DNA of 52,911 nucleotides from an uncultured Collinsella sp. (GCA_902490405.1 CABUDS010000013.1:1-52911); one strand, 5' to 3'; counted from the stretch's first letter, positions 1 to 10,134 are shown. Translations and numbers: made by a program. The notes: a model not told the origin generated them from the sequence alone.

Positions 1-58
1 GGACTTGCAGCGACGGACCTCGGGACGCTCTTACACCACGTCTGCGCGCGCCACCAAC

Positions 59-121
59 TTGCGGTGGAATACGGACTGTTTTGGCCAAAAAAGCCGCCAA
101 ACAGTCCGCATTTCACCGCAA
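59..121. repeat. Palindromic intergenic element upstream of dnaE
   Basis: Two 23-base arms (59-81 and 99-121) are reverse complements except at two positions. The outer ends read TTGCGGTG and CACCGCAA. The loop holds a second small stem, GGCC and GCC around an A6 run. A similar 61-63 base element with the same TTGCGGTGA-type ends lies at 48319-48381, so this looks like one member of a dispersed palindrome family. It could also end transcription of whatever lies left of the window. No gene is evident in 1-221; a possible -10 TAAAAT lies at 177-182 for dnaE, without a convincing -35. Confidence 0.6.
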
Positions 122-221
122 CTCAATAGGAGCCGTGTGGGTTTGGCTAGGTTCGGGCGCTGTCCGTGCCGTGGGGTAAAATCGTTCAGTCAGAACACGA
201 ACCCGCATCGGAGCTCATCAC

Positions 222-3200
222 ATGGCATTCGTCCATCTGCACAATCACACTGTTTTCTCCATGCTCGACGGCGCAACCCGTATCCAGGATATGGTCAATC
301 GTGCCGTTGAGCTGGGCATGCCCGCCGTGGCCATTACCGACCACGGCTACATGTATGGCGTACCCGACCTGGCGCTGGCCTGCGACGCCGTCAACCACAA
401 CACGCCCGAGTACAAAACCTGGAGCCACGACAAGGCCTTCTTGGAAAAGGACCGCCGCGACGAGCTGGTGGAGCCCGATCCCGAGTCCAGCCCGCGCGAG
501 CATGCCCAGTATGTGAAGGACATGGCCATGTGGGACGAGAAGGGCAACATCGACGAGCTCAAGCCGCCTCTGGTCATCAAGCCCATCTTTGGCTGCGAGG
601 TCTACTTTACGCCGGACGAGACGCTTGCCCGCGACCATAAGCCCGAGCTCTACCACATGATCCTTCTGGCCAAGGACCAGGAGGGATACGTCAACCTGAT
701 GCAGACGGTCTCCGAGGCCGCCGTGCAGGGCTTTTACTATAAGCCGCGCGTGACGCTCGACAACCTGCGCCGCCACGCCAAGGGCATGATCTGCACGAGC
801 GCCTGCATCGCGGGCATCATCCCCAAATACATCGACCGCGGTGACATGGAGGGCGCCATCAAGTGGGCCGAGACCTTCCGCGATACCTTCGAACCCGGCG
901 ACTTTTACATCGAGATCCAGGAACACGGCATCACTACCGACAATGGTCTGACCGACGAGCAGATGGACCGTACGCTCATCGATATCGCCAAGCAGGTGGG
1001 CGTCAAGGTCATCGCCACCAACGACTTCCACTACCTGCGCCGCGAGGACGCGCCCGTGCAGGACGTCATCATGTGCATTGGCATGAACGCCAAGGTCGAC
1101 GACCCTAACCGCATGCGCATGACTGGCTCGGAGTTTTACATGAAGACCGAGGAGGAGATGCGGGCGATGTTCCCGTATTGCCCCGAGGCCTGCGACAACA
1201 CGCTCGAGATCGCCGACAAGTGCTACGTTGAGCTGGACTGGGACTCCATCATCCTGCCGCGCTTCCCGCTGCTCGATCCCGGCGAGACGCACGAGAGCCA
1301 GTTCCGCCGCGAGTGCGAGAAGGGCCTGCGCCAGCACTACGGCGACGACTGGGCCACGCGCGAGATTGGTGGCGTCAACATCAAAGAGCGCTTTGAGTAC
1401 GAATACAAAGTCATCTGCGACAAGGGCTTTGCCGCCTACTTCTTGATTGTTGCCGAGTACGTGCAATGGGCCAAGGACAACGGCATCGGCGTCGGCCCCG
1501 GCCGTGGCTCGGCCGCCGGCGCTATCGTCGCCTACGCCATGAACATCACCGCGTTCGACCCGCTCGAGAACGGTCTGATGTTCGAGAGGTTCCTGTCCCC
1601 GCAGCGTACCGAGATGCCCGATATCGATATGGACTTCGACGATGAGCGGCGCCTCGAGGTCGTGGAGCACGTTCGCCAGCTCTACGGCCCCGAGAAGGTC
1701 ACCCACGTCATCACCTACTCGACCATTAAGGCCAAGCAGGCCATCAACGACGCCGCTCGCGTCCTGGACTACCCGGTCTACATGGGCCAGCGTCTGTCCA
1801 AGATGGTCTCGAGCGACCCCAAGGTCAAGCTCAAGCAGGTGCTCGAAAAGCAACCCGGCAAAGAGGACCTGTTTAACCCCGATTTTGCCGAGGCATATAA
1901 AAAGGACGACGACGCCCGCCGCATCATCGACACGGCGCTCTCAATCGAGGGCCTCACCCGTGGCGAGGGCGTGCATGCGTGCGCCGTTCTGATCTGCCGC
2001 GACCCCGTCAACGAGCACGTGCCCACCAAGCTCGACACCAAGGGCGGCGTCGAGATTACCCAGTACGAGGGCCATACCGTTGCCGACATGGGCTTGCTCA
2101 AGATGGACTTCTTGGGCCTGCGCACGCTGACTGTTATCTCCAAGGCCAAGGCAAACATCAAAAAGAACTTCGGCATCGACATCAAAGAGGAAGAGATTCC
2201 CTTTGACGATCCCGAGATCTTTAAGCTCATGGGTTCCGGCCACACCGCCGGCGTCTTCCAAGTCGAGTCCGCCGGCATGACGGCCACGATCAAGAACATG
2301 AAGCCCACCGAGTACAAGCACGTCGTAGCATTGATCGCCCTGTACCGCCCGGGCCCGCTGGGCGCCGGCATGGTTTCGTCCTACATCAACCGTATGAACG
2401 GCAAGGAGCCGGCGGTCTCCTACGACGACCGCCTGGACGACATCCTGGGCGAAACCTACGGCACCATGGTCTACCAGGAGCAGGTTATGCTCATCTCCGT
2501 CGAGATGTGCGGCTTCTCCAAGGGCGAATCGGACTCGCGTATCCGTAAGCCCGTGGCTAAGAAGAAAATCAAGCTGCTCACGTCGACGGTGCTCCACTGG
2601 GAGGATGGCTCCGACGAGACCACCTACGACCACTGGATGAACGGCGCCATCAAGAACAACTATACGCGCGAGGTCGCCCAGAAGATTTGGGACGATGTTC
2701 TCGAGTTCGCGTCCTACGCCTTCAACAAGTCGCACTCCGCCGGCTACGCCATCTTGGTTATGCAGACGGCGTGGCTCAAGGCGCACTATCCGCACGAGTA
2801 CATGGCGGCCGTTCTGACGTCCTATACGGGCAAGACCGACAAGATCGTGCACTACGTCTCGGCATGCCGTCACGACGGCATCCCCGTGCTGTCGCCAGAT
2901 GTCAACGAGTCCGGTACCGAGTTCACGGCTACCAAGGAGGGCGTGCGCTTTGGTCTGGCCGGCATCCGCGGCGTGGGCACCGGCGTGGCGCAGGCGATTA
3001 TCGCCGAGCGCGAGGCGGGCGGCCCGTTTAAGACGCTGCACGACTTTGTCGAGCGCGTGGACTCGAGCCAGGCCAACCGCCGCGTGATCGAATCGCTCAT
3101 CAAGGCAGGCGCCTTCGACTCCACGGGGTATCCGCGTCGCCAGATGATGCACTTTGTGGATAAGAACAACCCCGAGAACATCATCGATGCCGCGGTGAAG

Positions 3201-4025
3201 CGCCAGAAGGATCGCGCGAGCGGTCAGACGTCGTTCTTTGATATGTTTGGCGACGTTGAGGGCTCGGGCTTTGAGGTGAGCGTGCCCGATCCGGATGGTC
3301 AGGAGTGGGACCGCCACCTTAAGCTGAGCCAGGAGAAGGAGGTTCTGGGCATCTATGTCTCGGACCACCCGCTGCGCCCGTTTGAGTATGCACTAGCCAA
3401 GGCGCGCGACTTCTCGTTCTCGCAGATCGATACCGGCTACGAAGTCCAGAATCCTACGGGCGGCACCATCAACCAGGAGATTCCCGAGGGCAAGGCGCTG
3501 TGGTGGGCTGGCATGGTCTCGAGCGTGTCCAAACGCGTGACCAAAAACGGTGACCCCATGGGCATCGTGCAGCTCGAGGACATGGAAGGCGAGGCCACCG
3601 TCGTCGTGTTCCCCAAGACCTATAAAGAGGCCGAGGGGTACCTGTACGGCGAGGTCGATCCCGAGACCGGCGCGCAGCTGTCCGATGCCTTTGTGCGCAT
3701 TAAGGGCAAACTCGAGCGCTCGGACCGCGGCGACCAGATCATCGCGCAGGAGATCGTGCCGCTCGAGCTCAACGAGGAGAACAACAAGCCCAAGGTGTTT
3801 GAGGTCATGGTGCCCAACAGCCGCTTTAGCCAGGGCAATATGGCGCGCCTGGCCACGGTGCTCACCGCTAACCCGGGCGGCGACCGCGTGGAGATCTTTA
3901 TCGAGCAGGTGGACGGGCGCGTGCTGCGTGCCGAGGTACCTGCCAAGGTCAACGCGCGTTCGATTCCGCTGCTGGCCGAGGCCAAGGCCATTGTGGGTAA
4001 CCAGGGCCGCGTGACGGTGATCTAA
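222..4025 (+). CDS. dnaE: DNA polymerase III alpha subunit (DnaE)
   Basis: This is the catalytic subunit of the replicative polymerase, which extends the primer within the holoenzyme at the fork. The 1267-aa product is of DnaE type, without the internal exonuclease of PolC. It opens with a PHP domain (FVHLHNHTVFSMLDG near residue 3, then AITDHGYMYG). The palm carries PDIDMDFDDERR around residues 466-477, holding the catalytic aspartates. GPGRGSAAGAIVAY and the NKSHSAGYA block are typical of the family. A helix-hairpin-helix region (AGIRGVGTGVA) and a C-terminal OB fold (WWAGMVSSV, residues near 1090) follow. There is no intein or frameshift. The start at 222 has GGAG eight bases upstream. The next gene begins 28 bases after the stop, on the same strand. 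Confidence 0.97.
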   Translation: MAFVHLHNHTVFSMLDGATRIQDMVNRAVELGMPAVAITDHGYMYGVPDLALACDAVNHNTPEYKTWSHDKAFLEKDRRDELVEPDPESSPREHAQYVKDMAMWDEKGNIDELKPPLVIKPIFGCEVYFTPDETLARDHKPELYHMILLAKDQEGYVNLMQTVSEAAVQGFYYKPRVTLDNLRRHAKGMICTSACIAGIIPKYIDRGDMEGAIKWAETFRDTFEPGDFYIEIQEHGITTDNGLTDEQMDRTLIDIAKQVGVKVIATNDFHYLRREDAPVQDVIMCIGMNAKVDDPNRMRMTGSEFYMKTEEEMRAMFPYCPEACDNTLEIADKCYVELDWDSIILPRFPLLDPGETHESQFRRECEKGLRQHYGDDWATREIGGVNIKERFEYEYKVICDKGFAAYFLIVAEYVQWAKDNGIGVGPGRGSAAGAIVAYAMNITAFDPLENGLMFERFLSPQRTEMPDIDMDFDDERRLEVVEHVRQLYGPEKVTHVITYSTIKAKQAINDAARVLDYPVYMGQRLSKMVSSDPKVKLKQVLEKQPGKEDLFNPDFAEAYKKDDDARRIIDTALSIEGLTRGEGVHACAVLICRDPVNEHVPTKLDTKGGVEITQYEGHTVADMGLLKMDFLGLRTLTVISKAKANIKKNFGIDIKEEEIPFDDPEIFKLMGSGHTAGVFQVESAGMTATIKNMKPTEYKHVVALIALYRPGPLGAGMVSSYINRMNGKEPAVSYDDRLDDILGETYGTMVYQEQVMLISVEMCGFSKGESDSRIRKPVAKKKIKLLTSTVLHWEDGSDETTYDHWMNGAIKNNYTREVAQKIWDDVLEFASYAFNKSHSAGYAILVMQTAWLKAHYPHEYMAAVLTSYTGKTDKIVHYVSACRHDGIPVLSPDVNESGTEFTATKEGVRFGLAGIRGVGTGVAQAIIAEREAGGPFKTLHDFVERVDSSQANRRVIESLIKAGAFDSTGYPRRQMMHFVDKNNPENIIDAAVKRQKDRASGQTSFFDMFGDVEGSGFEVSVPDPDGQEWDRHLKLSQEKEVLGIYVSDHPLRPFEYALAKARDFSFSQIDTGYEVQNPTGGTINQEIPEGKALWWAGMVSSVSKRVTKNGDPMGIVQLEDMEGEATVVVFPKTYKEAEGYLYGEVDPETGAQLSDAFVRIKGKLERSDRGDQIIAQEIVPLELNEENNKPKVFEVMVPNSRFSQGNMARLATVLTANPGGDRVEIFIEQVDGRVLRAEVPAKVNARSIPLLAEAKAIVGNQGRVTVI

Positions 4026-4053
4026 GCTACCCCGGGTGAGATTGGAGGAAGTG

Positions 4054-7000
4054 ATGGCGCAGGGGACGTTTGTGCAGGCGCTTCGCAAAGAGGCGGCGTT
4101 GAGCGGCACCTTTATGAAGGGGCGTTCGCTCATGCTCAACGGCGCCGTGCTGTCGATCGAGGACAGCGGCTCGCGCTTCTCCAAAAACGTGACGGTTGAG
4201 GGCTCGGTGCGCGGCTCGCGCGGCGACCTGTACAAGACGCACGTGGCGCTCGACATGGACGAGCACGAGGTGATCGACTACGACTGCGATTGTCCCGCCG
4301 CCTATCGTTACCCCGGTATGTGTAAGCACGCTATTGCCACGGCGCTGGCGTATTTGGATGCCAGCGGCGCCGAGCCCGTCGAAGGTTTGCGCACGCCGGT
4401 TCGCACGTTTACGGCGCAGCCGAAACAGCCCGCGCGCGCCGCGTCCGCCGCGCCGGCCGTCAACCCCAACTTTCCCTTCCCGGCGCCCGTCCCCACGAGC
4501 CCGAGCCTTGTGGCGGCGCTTTCCGATCTTTCGGACGCGCGCATGGATGAGCTGGCGAGCATGCGCCGCAAGCTTGCCGGTGCCGTTGATCCCGACGCCC
4601 CCAAAGCGGCGTTGGAGCCCTCGTTGGTGCCGTACTACAATCCGCTGTTCGCTGACCGCTTTAGCTGGGCGCTCGAGTTCCGCATTCGCTGTGGATCGGT
4701 CTCCTACGTGGTCAAGGACATCGACGGCATGGCCGATGCCTACGTGCGCGGCGGCACGTTCTCCTATGGCAAGAAGCTCACGTTTGTCCATTCACCTGAG
4801 GCCTTTGACGAAACATCGGCAAAGCTGCTCAACCTTGTTGCGACGACAGTTGCCTATCTCGATGACATCACAAGCTCGCGTTCGGCGTCGTACGACTTTG
4901 TCCGCAGCGGTTTTGTTGCCGAGCGTCAGTTGCCGCTGTCCGAGCATAGCATCGTATATGTGCTGGACCTGCTGCGCGGCCAGACCATCTCCTTTGAGCC
5001 CGCCTGGTCGCGGGGGATGACGACGCATCGCACCTACGACGTGGCGGTTGAGCTGTCTCCGCAAGGGGAGGACGGGGCATCCGCTAAGCGTCCACCGCTG
5101 CTTGCCGCCAAAATCGCGCCGGCGGCTGGTGGTAGCTATGACCTGCGCCTGCCCGCCGATATGTACTGCTTTGCGTCGGGCGATGCCGCCTACTTGGTTG
5201 ACACGCGCCGCGCGCGCCGTACCGACGCTGCATTTGCTCAGCATGCCGCACCTTTTTTGTCGCGCTTGCTGCCGTGCCGCACGCCCGCCCATATCGCCGC
5301 CGAGCAGGTGGGGGAGTTCTGCCGTATGGCGCTGCCCATTTTGCGCGACTATACCGACCTTACCGCGCCCGCTGCGCTCGATACCGTGGCGCCCGAGCCG
5401 AGCTTTGCCATGGCAATCGGCGTCGACGATGGGCTCGTGACCTGCAAGATTACGGTTACCTACGGTGACTGGTCGGCGGATCTCTTTGGCCTGGGCGCTC
5501 CGGGCAGCCCCTTCGAAGAGCAGCGCCCCGGTGTGCCACCCCGCGACGAGGTGGCGGAGTTTCGCGTTATGGATACGGCGGCCCTGTACTTCGATTTCTA
5601 CGAGGGCGGTCTGGCGTTTGAGGAGCGCGATGACGCCCGCTTGTTCTGCCTGCTGACCGAGGGCCTGTCCGCCCTGTCCGAGCTGGGTGAGGTCATGCTT
5701 AGCGACCGTCTGCGCCAGATCTCGGTCCGCCCCGCGCCCAAGCTCTCGGTTCGTGCGACCGTTAAGAGCAATCTGCTCGATGTCGAGCTGGGCGCGAGCG
5801 GGCTTTCGGCCGCGGACCTTGCCGTCTATCTCGATTCGTACAAGCGCCATCAAACGTTTGCGCGCCTTACGTCCGGCGACATCATTCGCCTGGACGAGGG
5901 GGCGCGCGCCGCGTTTGGCCTTGCCGAGGACCTGGGTGTCGATGCCGTCGACCTGCTCGACGGCGTGTCGCTTCCCGCGTCGAGTACCCTGTTCGTCGAC
6001 AGCATGCTCGCACGCACGCCGGCGCTCGAGGCCGATCGCGACGCTGCGTTCCGCCGTACCGTCGAGCGCCTGGATACGCTCGGCAAGATGGACTTTACGG
6101 TGCCGGCATCGCTCAAGGCAACGATGCGCGGCTACCAGGTCGACGGATACCAGTGGCTCGGCTCGCTCGAACACCTGGGCCTTGGCGGCATCTTGGCCGA
6201 CGACATGGGCCTGGGCAAAACGCTCCAGATGATTGCGCATATTCTGGCGCGCGTGGAGGCGGGGGACACCAAGCCCACGCTCGTGGTATGCCCGGCCTCA
6301 CTCGTGTACAACTGGACTGCCGAGCTGGAGCGCTTTGCCCCGTCGCTCGATGTGTGCGCCATTGTGGGCGCCAAGGCTCAACGCCGCGTGCAGATCGCCG
6401 GCGTGGCCGAGCATAGCGTGGTCGTGACGTCGTATGACCTTATGCGGCGCGATATCGACGAGTACGTCGAGCAGGATTTTGCCCGCGTGGTGCTCGATGA
6501 GGCCCAGTACATTAAAAATCCGCTCACGCAGGTGGCGCGCGCCGCCAAGCGCCTGCCTGCCGGCGTGCGCTTTGCCCTGACGGGCACGCCCATCGAAAAC
6601 CGCCTGTCCGAGCTCTGGAGCATCTTCGACTTTTTGATGCCGGGCCTTTTGGGGACGCGCGAGTCGTTTGCCAAGCGCTTTGAGAGCCCCGTCGAGCATG
6701 CCGAGGGCGATAGCGCCGCTCGCCTGCAGGCGCTCGTGTCGCCGTTTGTGCTGCGTCGCGTTAAGGAAGACGTGGTGGCCGACCTGCCCGAAAAGATCGA
6801 AGACACGGTGATGGCACAGCTTACCGGCGAGCAACGCAAGCTCTACCTGGCCAACCAGGACCGCATCGCCCAGCAGGTGCAGCACCGCGAGGCTGGGGAG
6901 TTTAAGAAGGACAAGCTCAAGGTGCTCGCCGAGCTCACCAAGCTGCGCCAGATCTGCTGCGACCCGCGTCTACACTACGAGGATTACAAGGCGGGGAGCG

Positions 7001-7518
7001 CCAAGCTCGATACGTGTATGGAGCTCGTGCACGGCGCACTCGACGGCGGGCATCGCATCCTGTTGTTCAGCCAGTTTACGGGTATGCTCGATATCATCGG
7101 TAAGCGCTTGGCCAAGGAGGACATCGCCTTCCTTAAGCTCACGGGCGCTTCGTCTAAGGAGAGCCGCGCCAAGATGGTCGCGCAGTTCCAAGCGGGCGAG
7201 GTTCCGGTCTTTTTGATTTCGCTCAAGGCGGGCGGCGTGGGCCTTAACCTGACGGCGGCCGACGTGGTCATCCACTACGACCCGTGGTGGAACGTGGCAG
7301 CGCAGGACCAGGCGACCGACCGCGCGCACCGTATTGGCCAGCAACATACCGTGACCGTGTACAAGCTCATCGCCAAGGACACGATCGAGGAGCGCATTAT
7401 GCAGATGCAGGAGTCCAAGCGCGACCTGGTCAACAGCGTGCTCGGCGGCGACGGCATCTCGTCGGCGCTGTTTACCCGCGAAGATGTTCTGGCGCTGCTG
7501 GGCGGCGACGGGCGCTAA
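4054..7518 (+). CDS. SWIM zinc-finger SNF2-family helicase
   Basis: This is a Swi2/Snf2 superfamily 2 ATPase, probably a dsDNA translocase acting in chromosome maintenance; the substrate is not known from sequence. The start is set at ATG 4054 because GGAGG lies five bases upstream; in-frame GTGs at 4036 and 4051 are less likely. The product has 1154 aa. A SWIM motif (CDCP then CKHAIA) lies at about residues 77-95. The middle third is divergent and unassigned. The C-terminal ATPase core has Walker A DDMGLGKT at about residue 716, DEAQ near 815, TGTPIENRLSELWS, and the RecA2 motifs KAGGVGLNLTAAD and ATDRAHRIGQ. That order is the standard bacterial SNF2 layout. It probably shares a transcript with dnaE. 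Confidence 0.93.
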   Translation: MAQGTFVQALRKEAALSGTFMKGRSLMLNGAVLSIEDSGSRFSKNVTVEGSVRGSRGDLYKTHVALDMDEHEVIDYDCDCPAAYRYPGMCKHAIATALAYLDASGAEPVEGLRTPVRTFTAQPKQPARAASAAPAVNPNFPFPAPVPTSPSLVAALSDLSDARMDELASMRRKLAGAVDPDAPKAALEPSLVPYYNPLFADRFSWALEFRIRCGSVSYVVKDIDGMADAYVRGGTFSYGKKLTFVHSPEAFDETSAKLLNLVATTVAYLDDITSSRSASYDFVRSGFVAERQLPLSEHSIVYVLDLLRGQTISFEPAWSRGMTTHRTYDVAVELSPQGEDGASAKRPPLLAAKIAPAAGGSYDLRLPADMYCFASGDAAYLVDTRRARRTDAAFAQHAAPFLSRLLPCRTPAHIAAEQVGEFCRMALPILRDYTDLTAPAALDTVAPEPSFAMAIGVDDGLVTCKITVTYGDWSADLFGLGAPGSPFEEQRPGVPPRDEVAEFRVMDTAALYFDFYEGGLAFEERDDARLFCLLTEGLSALSELGEVMLSDRLRQISVRPAPKLSVRATVKSNLLDVELGASGLSAADLAVYLDSYKRHQTFARLTSGDIIRLDEGARAAFGLAEDLGVDAVDLLDGVSLPASSTLFVDSMLARTPALEADRDAAFRRTVERLDTLGKMDFTVPASLKATMRGYQVDGYQWLGSLEHLGLGGILADDMGLGKTLQMIAHILARVEAGDTKPTLVVCPASLVYNWTAELERFAPSLDVCAIVGAKAQRRVQIAGVAEHSVVVTSYDLMRRDIDEYVEQDFARVVLDEAQYIKNPLTQVARAAKRLPAGVRFALTGTPIENRLSELWSIFDFLMPGLLGTRESFAKRFESPVEHAEGDSAARLQALVSPFVLRRVKEDVVADLPEKIEDTVMAQLTGEQRKLYLANQDRIAQQVQHREAGEFKKDKLKVLAELTKLRQICCDPRLHYEDYKAGSAKLDTCMELVHGALDGGHRILLFSQFTGMLDIIGKRLAKEDIAFLKLTGASSKESRAKMVAQFQAGEVPVFLISLKAGGVGLNLTAADVVIHYDPWWNVAAQDQATDRAHRIGQQHTVTVYKLIAKDTIEERIMQMQESKRDLVNSVLGGDGISSALFTREDVLALLGGDGR

Positions 7519-7668
7519 CCCGCTCGGGTGGGGCCGCCAGGGCGGATAGCGCACGCTGCCCCATCGTCCCCGCCCGTTATGTGTTCATTTGCAATGCCGT
7601 GGATGGTTTGTCTGCCTTTGGGCATAAGAACCATCAAGAACATTGGCACGTCAGCAAAGGAGAACATC

Positions 7669-8031
7669 ATGGCGAAATTCTTTAAGGACCCCGACGGTAA
7701 GCTCATTGCCGCCCTTGGCAACGACGTTGCAACCCCTGCCGGTTGCACGGAACTGACCGCAAACACTGAGGACGCGGCGCACGAGAAGCACGTGCCTGTT
7801 GTCGAGACCGAGCGCGACGGTCACGTGATTCGCGCACGCGTTGGCTCGGTCGAGCACCCCAGCCTGCCCGAGCACTATATTGAGTGGATCGCCCTTGAGG
7901 CCGAGGGCCGCTTAGAGGTCCATTACCTTGAGCCCGGCATGAAGCCCGCGACGTTTTTTGCCGGCGGTTCCAAGACCGGTACCGTCTATGCCTACTGCAA
8001 CCTGCACGGGCTGTGGTCCGCGACGTTCTAG
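7669..8031 (+). CDS. Superoxide reductase (neelaredoxin-type)
   Basis: It reduces superoxide to peroxide at a mononuclear iron centre in the cytoplasm of anaerobes. The start is the ATG at 7669, preceded by AAAGGAGA; the open frame continues upstream without another good site. The 120-aa protein shows the full iron ligand set of the family: E39 and H41 in EKHVP, H63 in GSVEHP, H69 in EEHY-like PEHYIEWI, and C110 and H113 in YCNLHGLW. The N-terminal 35 residues have a single cysteine (C26) and no rubredoxin-like four-cysteine centre, so this is a one-iron enzyme. It stands between the helicase and the NadE-like gene, with a hairpin terminator after it. Confidence 0.93.
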   Translation: MAKFFKDPDGKLIAALGNDVATPAGCTELTANTEDAAHEKHVPVVETERDGHVIRARVGSVEHPSLPEHYIEWIALEAEGRLEVHYLEPGMKPATFFAGGSKTGTVYAYCNLHGLWSATF

Positions 8032-8077
8032 GAGCGCGCCCCCGCTCGGGGTATCATAGCTAGCATATGCACATGCG

Positions 8078-8109
8078 AGCGCCGACTGCATCATGCGGCC
8101 GGCGCTTTT
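8078..8109 (+). terminator. Hairpin terminator after superoxide reductase
   Basis: The stem AGCGCCG (8078-8084) pairs with CGGCGCT (8100-8106) and is followed by TTTT. A smaller TGC/GCG pairing extends it inward. It separates the superoxide reductase gene from the NadE-like gene. Confidence 0.6.
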
Positions 8110-8148
8110 ACTACGATTTCGATGGTTTACGACGGAAAGGGCTGAGCC

Positions 8149-10134
8149 ATGAAGCTCGCGCTTGCACAGATCGATATGCGCCTGGGTGATATTGAGGGCA
8201 TTTGCGGCCGCATCGAGGACCAGGCTCGTCTGGCCCACGAGCGCGGGGCGCGCGTGCTGTGCGTTCCGGCTCCGCTCTTTATGGGCGCCATGCCCGGTGG
8301 CCTGGTGGGCGCTGCCGACTTTGAGCACGACGTGCTTGCCGGCTTGACTGGTGTCGCCGAGCGCATCCAGGAGCTTGACATGATCTGCATCGTGCCCGCG
8401 GCGGTTTCGTTTGAGGGTCAGCCGCTGCTCGACTACATGATGCTCAAGGACGGTCATGTGGTGCCGGCGCGTTCGAGCATTGCCCTGCAGCGTGGCGAGA
8501 ACAACGACACGCGTTGGGCGCCGCCGGTGTTCGACGTGGACGGCGTGCGCATCGCCGTGATTTTTGACTTGGACCGCGAACTCGAGATGTTGCCGACCGG
8601 TGTTGACCTCATTGCGTATTTCCAATTCAATGCGTTTGACATGACCGACCGCGAGACTGCCGCCATTGCCGCCGTTCGCAGCGGCGCCTACCGCAAGATC
8701 GCATCCAAGCGCAGCGTGTGGTTTGCCTGTATGGCGCCGGTCGGTGCCTATGACGAGTCGGTGTATACCGGCGGTTCGTTTGTGCTCGACGACTGCGGTC
8801 GCGTGGTGGCCCAAGCGCCGTGTTTTGAGGAGAGCCTGCTGGTTCAGGAGATTCAGCGCGGCGTGATGCTCGATGCCCTGGAAGATCACGAACTGACCGA
8901 GTTCCGTTCCGAGGAGTGGCTGTGGCAGGCACTGGTGCTCGCCGTGCGCGACAACGCCCGGGCCCACGGTGCGTCGCGCGCCGTGGTGGCACTCGAGGGC
9001 GACTTGCCGTCGTCCCTGCTGGCGGCGCTGGCCGTCGACGCTCTGGGCCCGCGTAATGTGATTGGCCTGGTGCTGGGGCGCAACCGTATCTTTACGCCGG
9101 CGCAGGAAGAGGCCGAGGCTGCCCGCTGTGCCGCCGTCCGCGCCATCGCCGAGCGTCTGCACATTCGCACCGTCGAGCGCGATGCACCGGATGCGGCGCG
9201 TGTGCTCGATCGCGACGTGTCGGCGGGCGATGCAGAGCGCCTGCGCTCGCGCACGCTGGGCCTCATGCTGGAGGACACGGCGCTCGAGCTGGGTGCGATG
9301 GCGCTGAGCCCGCTGTCCAAAACCGAGTACGCGCTGGCGGCGCCGGCGCTTTGCGGCGGCTACCAGGGCGATTACGCGCCCTTTGGCGATGTGTACCTGT
9401 CGACGCTTGAGTTTGTGGCGCGTGTGCGCAATCGCACGTCTGCCGTGGTACCCCAAGAGCTCGTGACGCTCAACGCGGTGGAAGATTGTATGGAGCGAGT
9501 GCTGGCGCAGGCGCTCTCGACGCTCGACGGTCCGGTCGATATGCTCGACCGCGCGGCACAGCTGCTCGGCGGGCTCGAGCCGGGTGAGATCGATGGCGCG
9601 CTTGAGGCGCACGTGGACCGCAATCGATCTTTCGACGACATCCCGATGGCCGCTGGCAAGCCTGAGGCCTGCTCGCTGCTGCTGATGCTCGTTCGACAGG
9701 GTGAGGCTGCCCGCCGCATGTTGCCGACGGCGCCGATCGTTTCGTCCCGTTCGTTTGCCGAGCGCTCCTGGCCGTACATGCTCGCGTGGTCCGACCTGGG
9801 GCTTAACGGCAAGGAGCGTATGACGGTCGATTCGCTGGCGCGCGCCGAGGTGCGCCGTTTTGCTGACGAGGATACGAGCGAGCGCGTGCGAAACGAGATG
9901 ATGGGCGTGCTGGGCGAGCTACTGGGTATTTCGCCCGAACAAATGGAGGAGTTGCGCTCTGAAGACGGTCAGCGTCGTTTACACGAGGGAATGAAAAAGT
10001 TCGAGGGCGAGGTTCAGGACGCCATCGATAAGATGATGGGCGGCCAGGGCGGACCGCAAGGTGGTCCTCAGGGTGGCCCGATGCCGCATCCGCCGGTTAA
10101 TCCCCGACAGTTCCCATTCTTCTCGCAGAACTAA
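8149..10134 (+). CDS. NAD+ synthetase-like protein lacking catalytic motifs
   Basis: The 661-aa protein has the two-domain layout of glutamine-dependent NAD+ synthetase (NadE): an N-terminal carbon-nitrogen hydrolase (amidase) domain (about 1-240) and a C-terminal ATP-pyrophosphatase domain (about 255-560). Family features remain: VDALGPRNVIGLVLGR after the P-loop, and LSPLSKTEYALA with GDYAPFGDVY further on. The catalytic motifs do not. The amidase Glu falls at A41 (VPAPLF), the Cys position is F139 (AVIFDLD), and the Lys loop is unrecognisable. The ATP-binding SGGxDS loop reads EGDLPSS at 283-289. The tail is Gly/Gln/Pro-rich. The frame is intact with ordinary codon use, so it is not a decaying gene. 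I infer a conserved pseudoenzyme or a protein with a new role; NAD+ synthesis is unlikely. Start has GGAAAGG upstream. Confidence 0.8.
   Translation: MKLALAQIDMRLGDIEGICGRIEDQARLAHERGARVLCVPAPLFMGAMPGGLVGAADFEHDVLAGLTGVAERIQELDMICIVPAAVSFEGQPLLDYMMLKDGHVVPARSSIALQRGENNDTRWAPPVFDVDGVRIAVIFDLDRELEMLPTGVDLIAYFQFNAFDMTDRETAAIAAVRSGAYRKIASKRSVWFACMAPVGAYDESVYTGGSFVLDDCGRVVAQAPCFEESLLVQEIQRGVMLDALEDHELTEFRSEEWLWQALVLAVRDNARAHGASRAVVALEGDLPSSLLAALAVDALGPRNVIGLVLGRNRIFTPAQEEAEAARCAAVRAIAERLHIRTVERDAPDAARVLDRDVSAGDAERLRSRTLGLMLEDTALELGAMALSPLSKTEYALAAPALCGGYQGDYAPFGDVYLSTLEFVARVRNRTSAVVPQELVTLNAVEDCMERVLAQALSTLDGPVDMLDRAAQLLGGLEPGEIDGALEAHVDRNRSFDDIPMAAGKPEACSLLLMLVRQGEAARRMLPTAPIVSSRSFAERSWPYMLAWSDLGLNGKERMTVDSLARAEVRRFADEDTSERVRNEMMGVLGELLGISPEQMEELRSEDGQRRLHEGMKKFEGEVQDAIDKMMGGQGGPQGGPQGGPMPHPPVNPRQFPFFSQN

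Noticed and set aside
2500..2760. Possible intein or insertion in dnaE around the MCGFSKGESDSR region
   Set aside because: The spacing and the following NKSHSAGYA block match ordinary DnaE; no splicing motifs are seen.
186..4256. Long open frames antisense to dnaE and the helicase (e.g. 186-1853, 1941-3368 minus)
   Set aside because: High GC-third-position genes produce long antisense frames; none has a ribosome-binding site or family sequence, and the sense frames are unambiguous.
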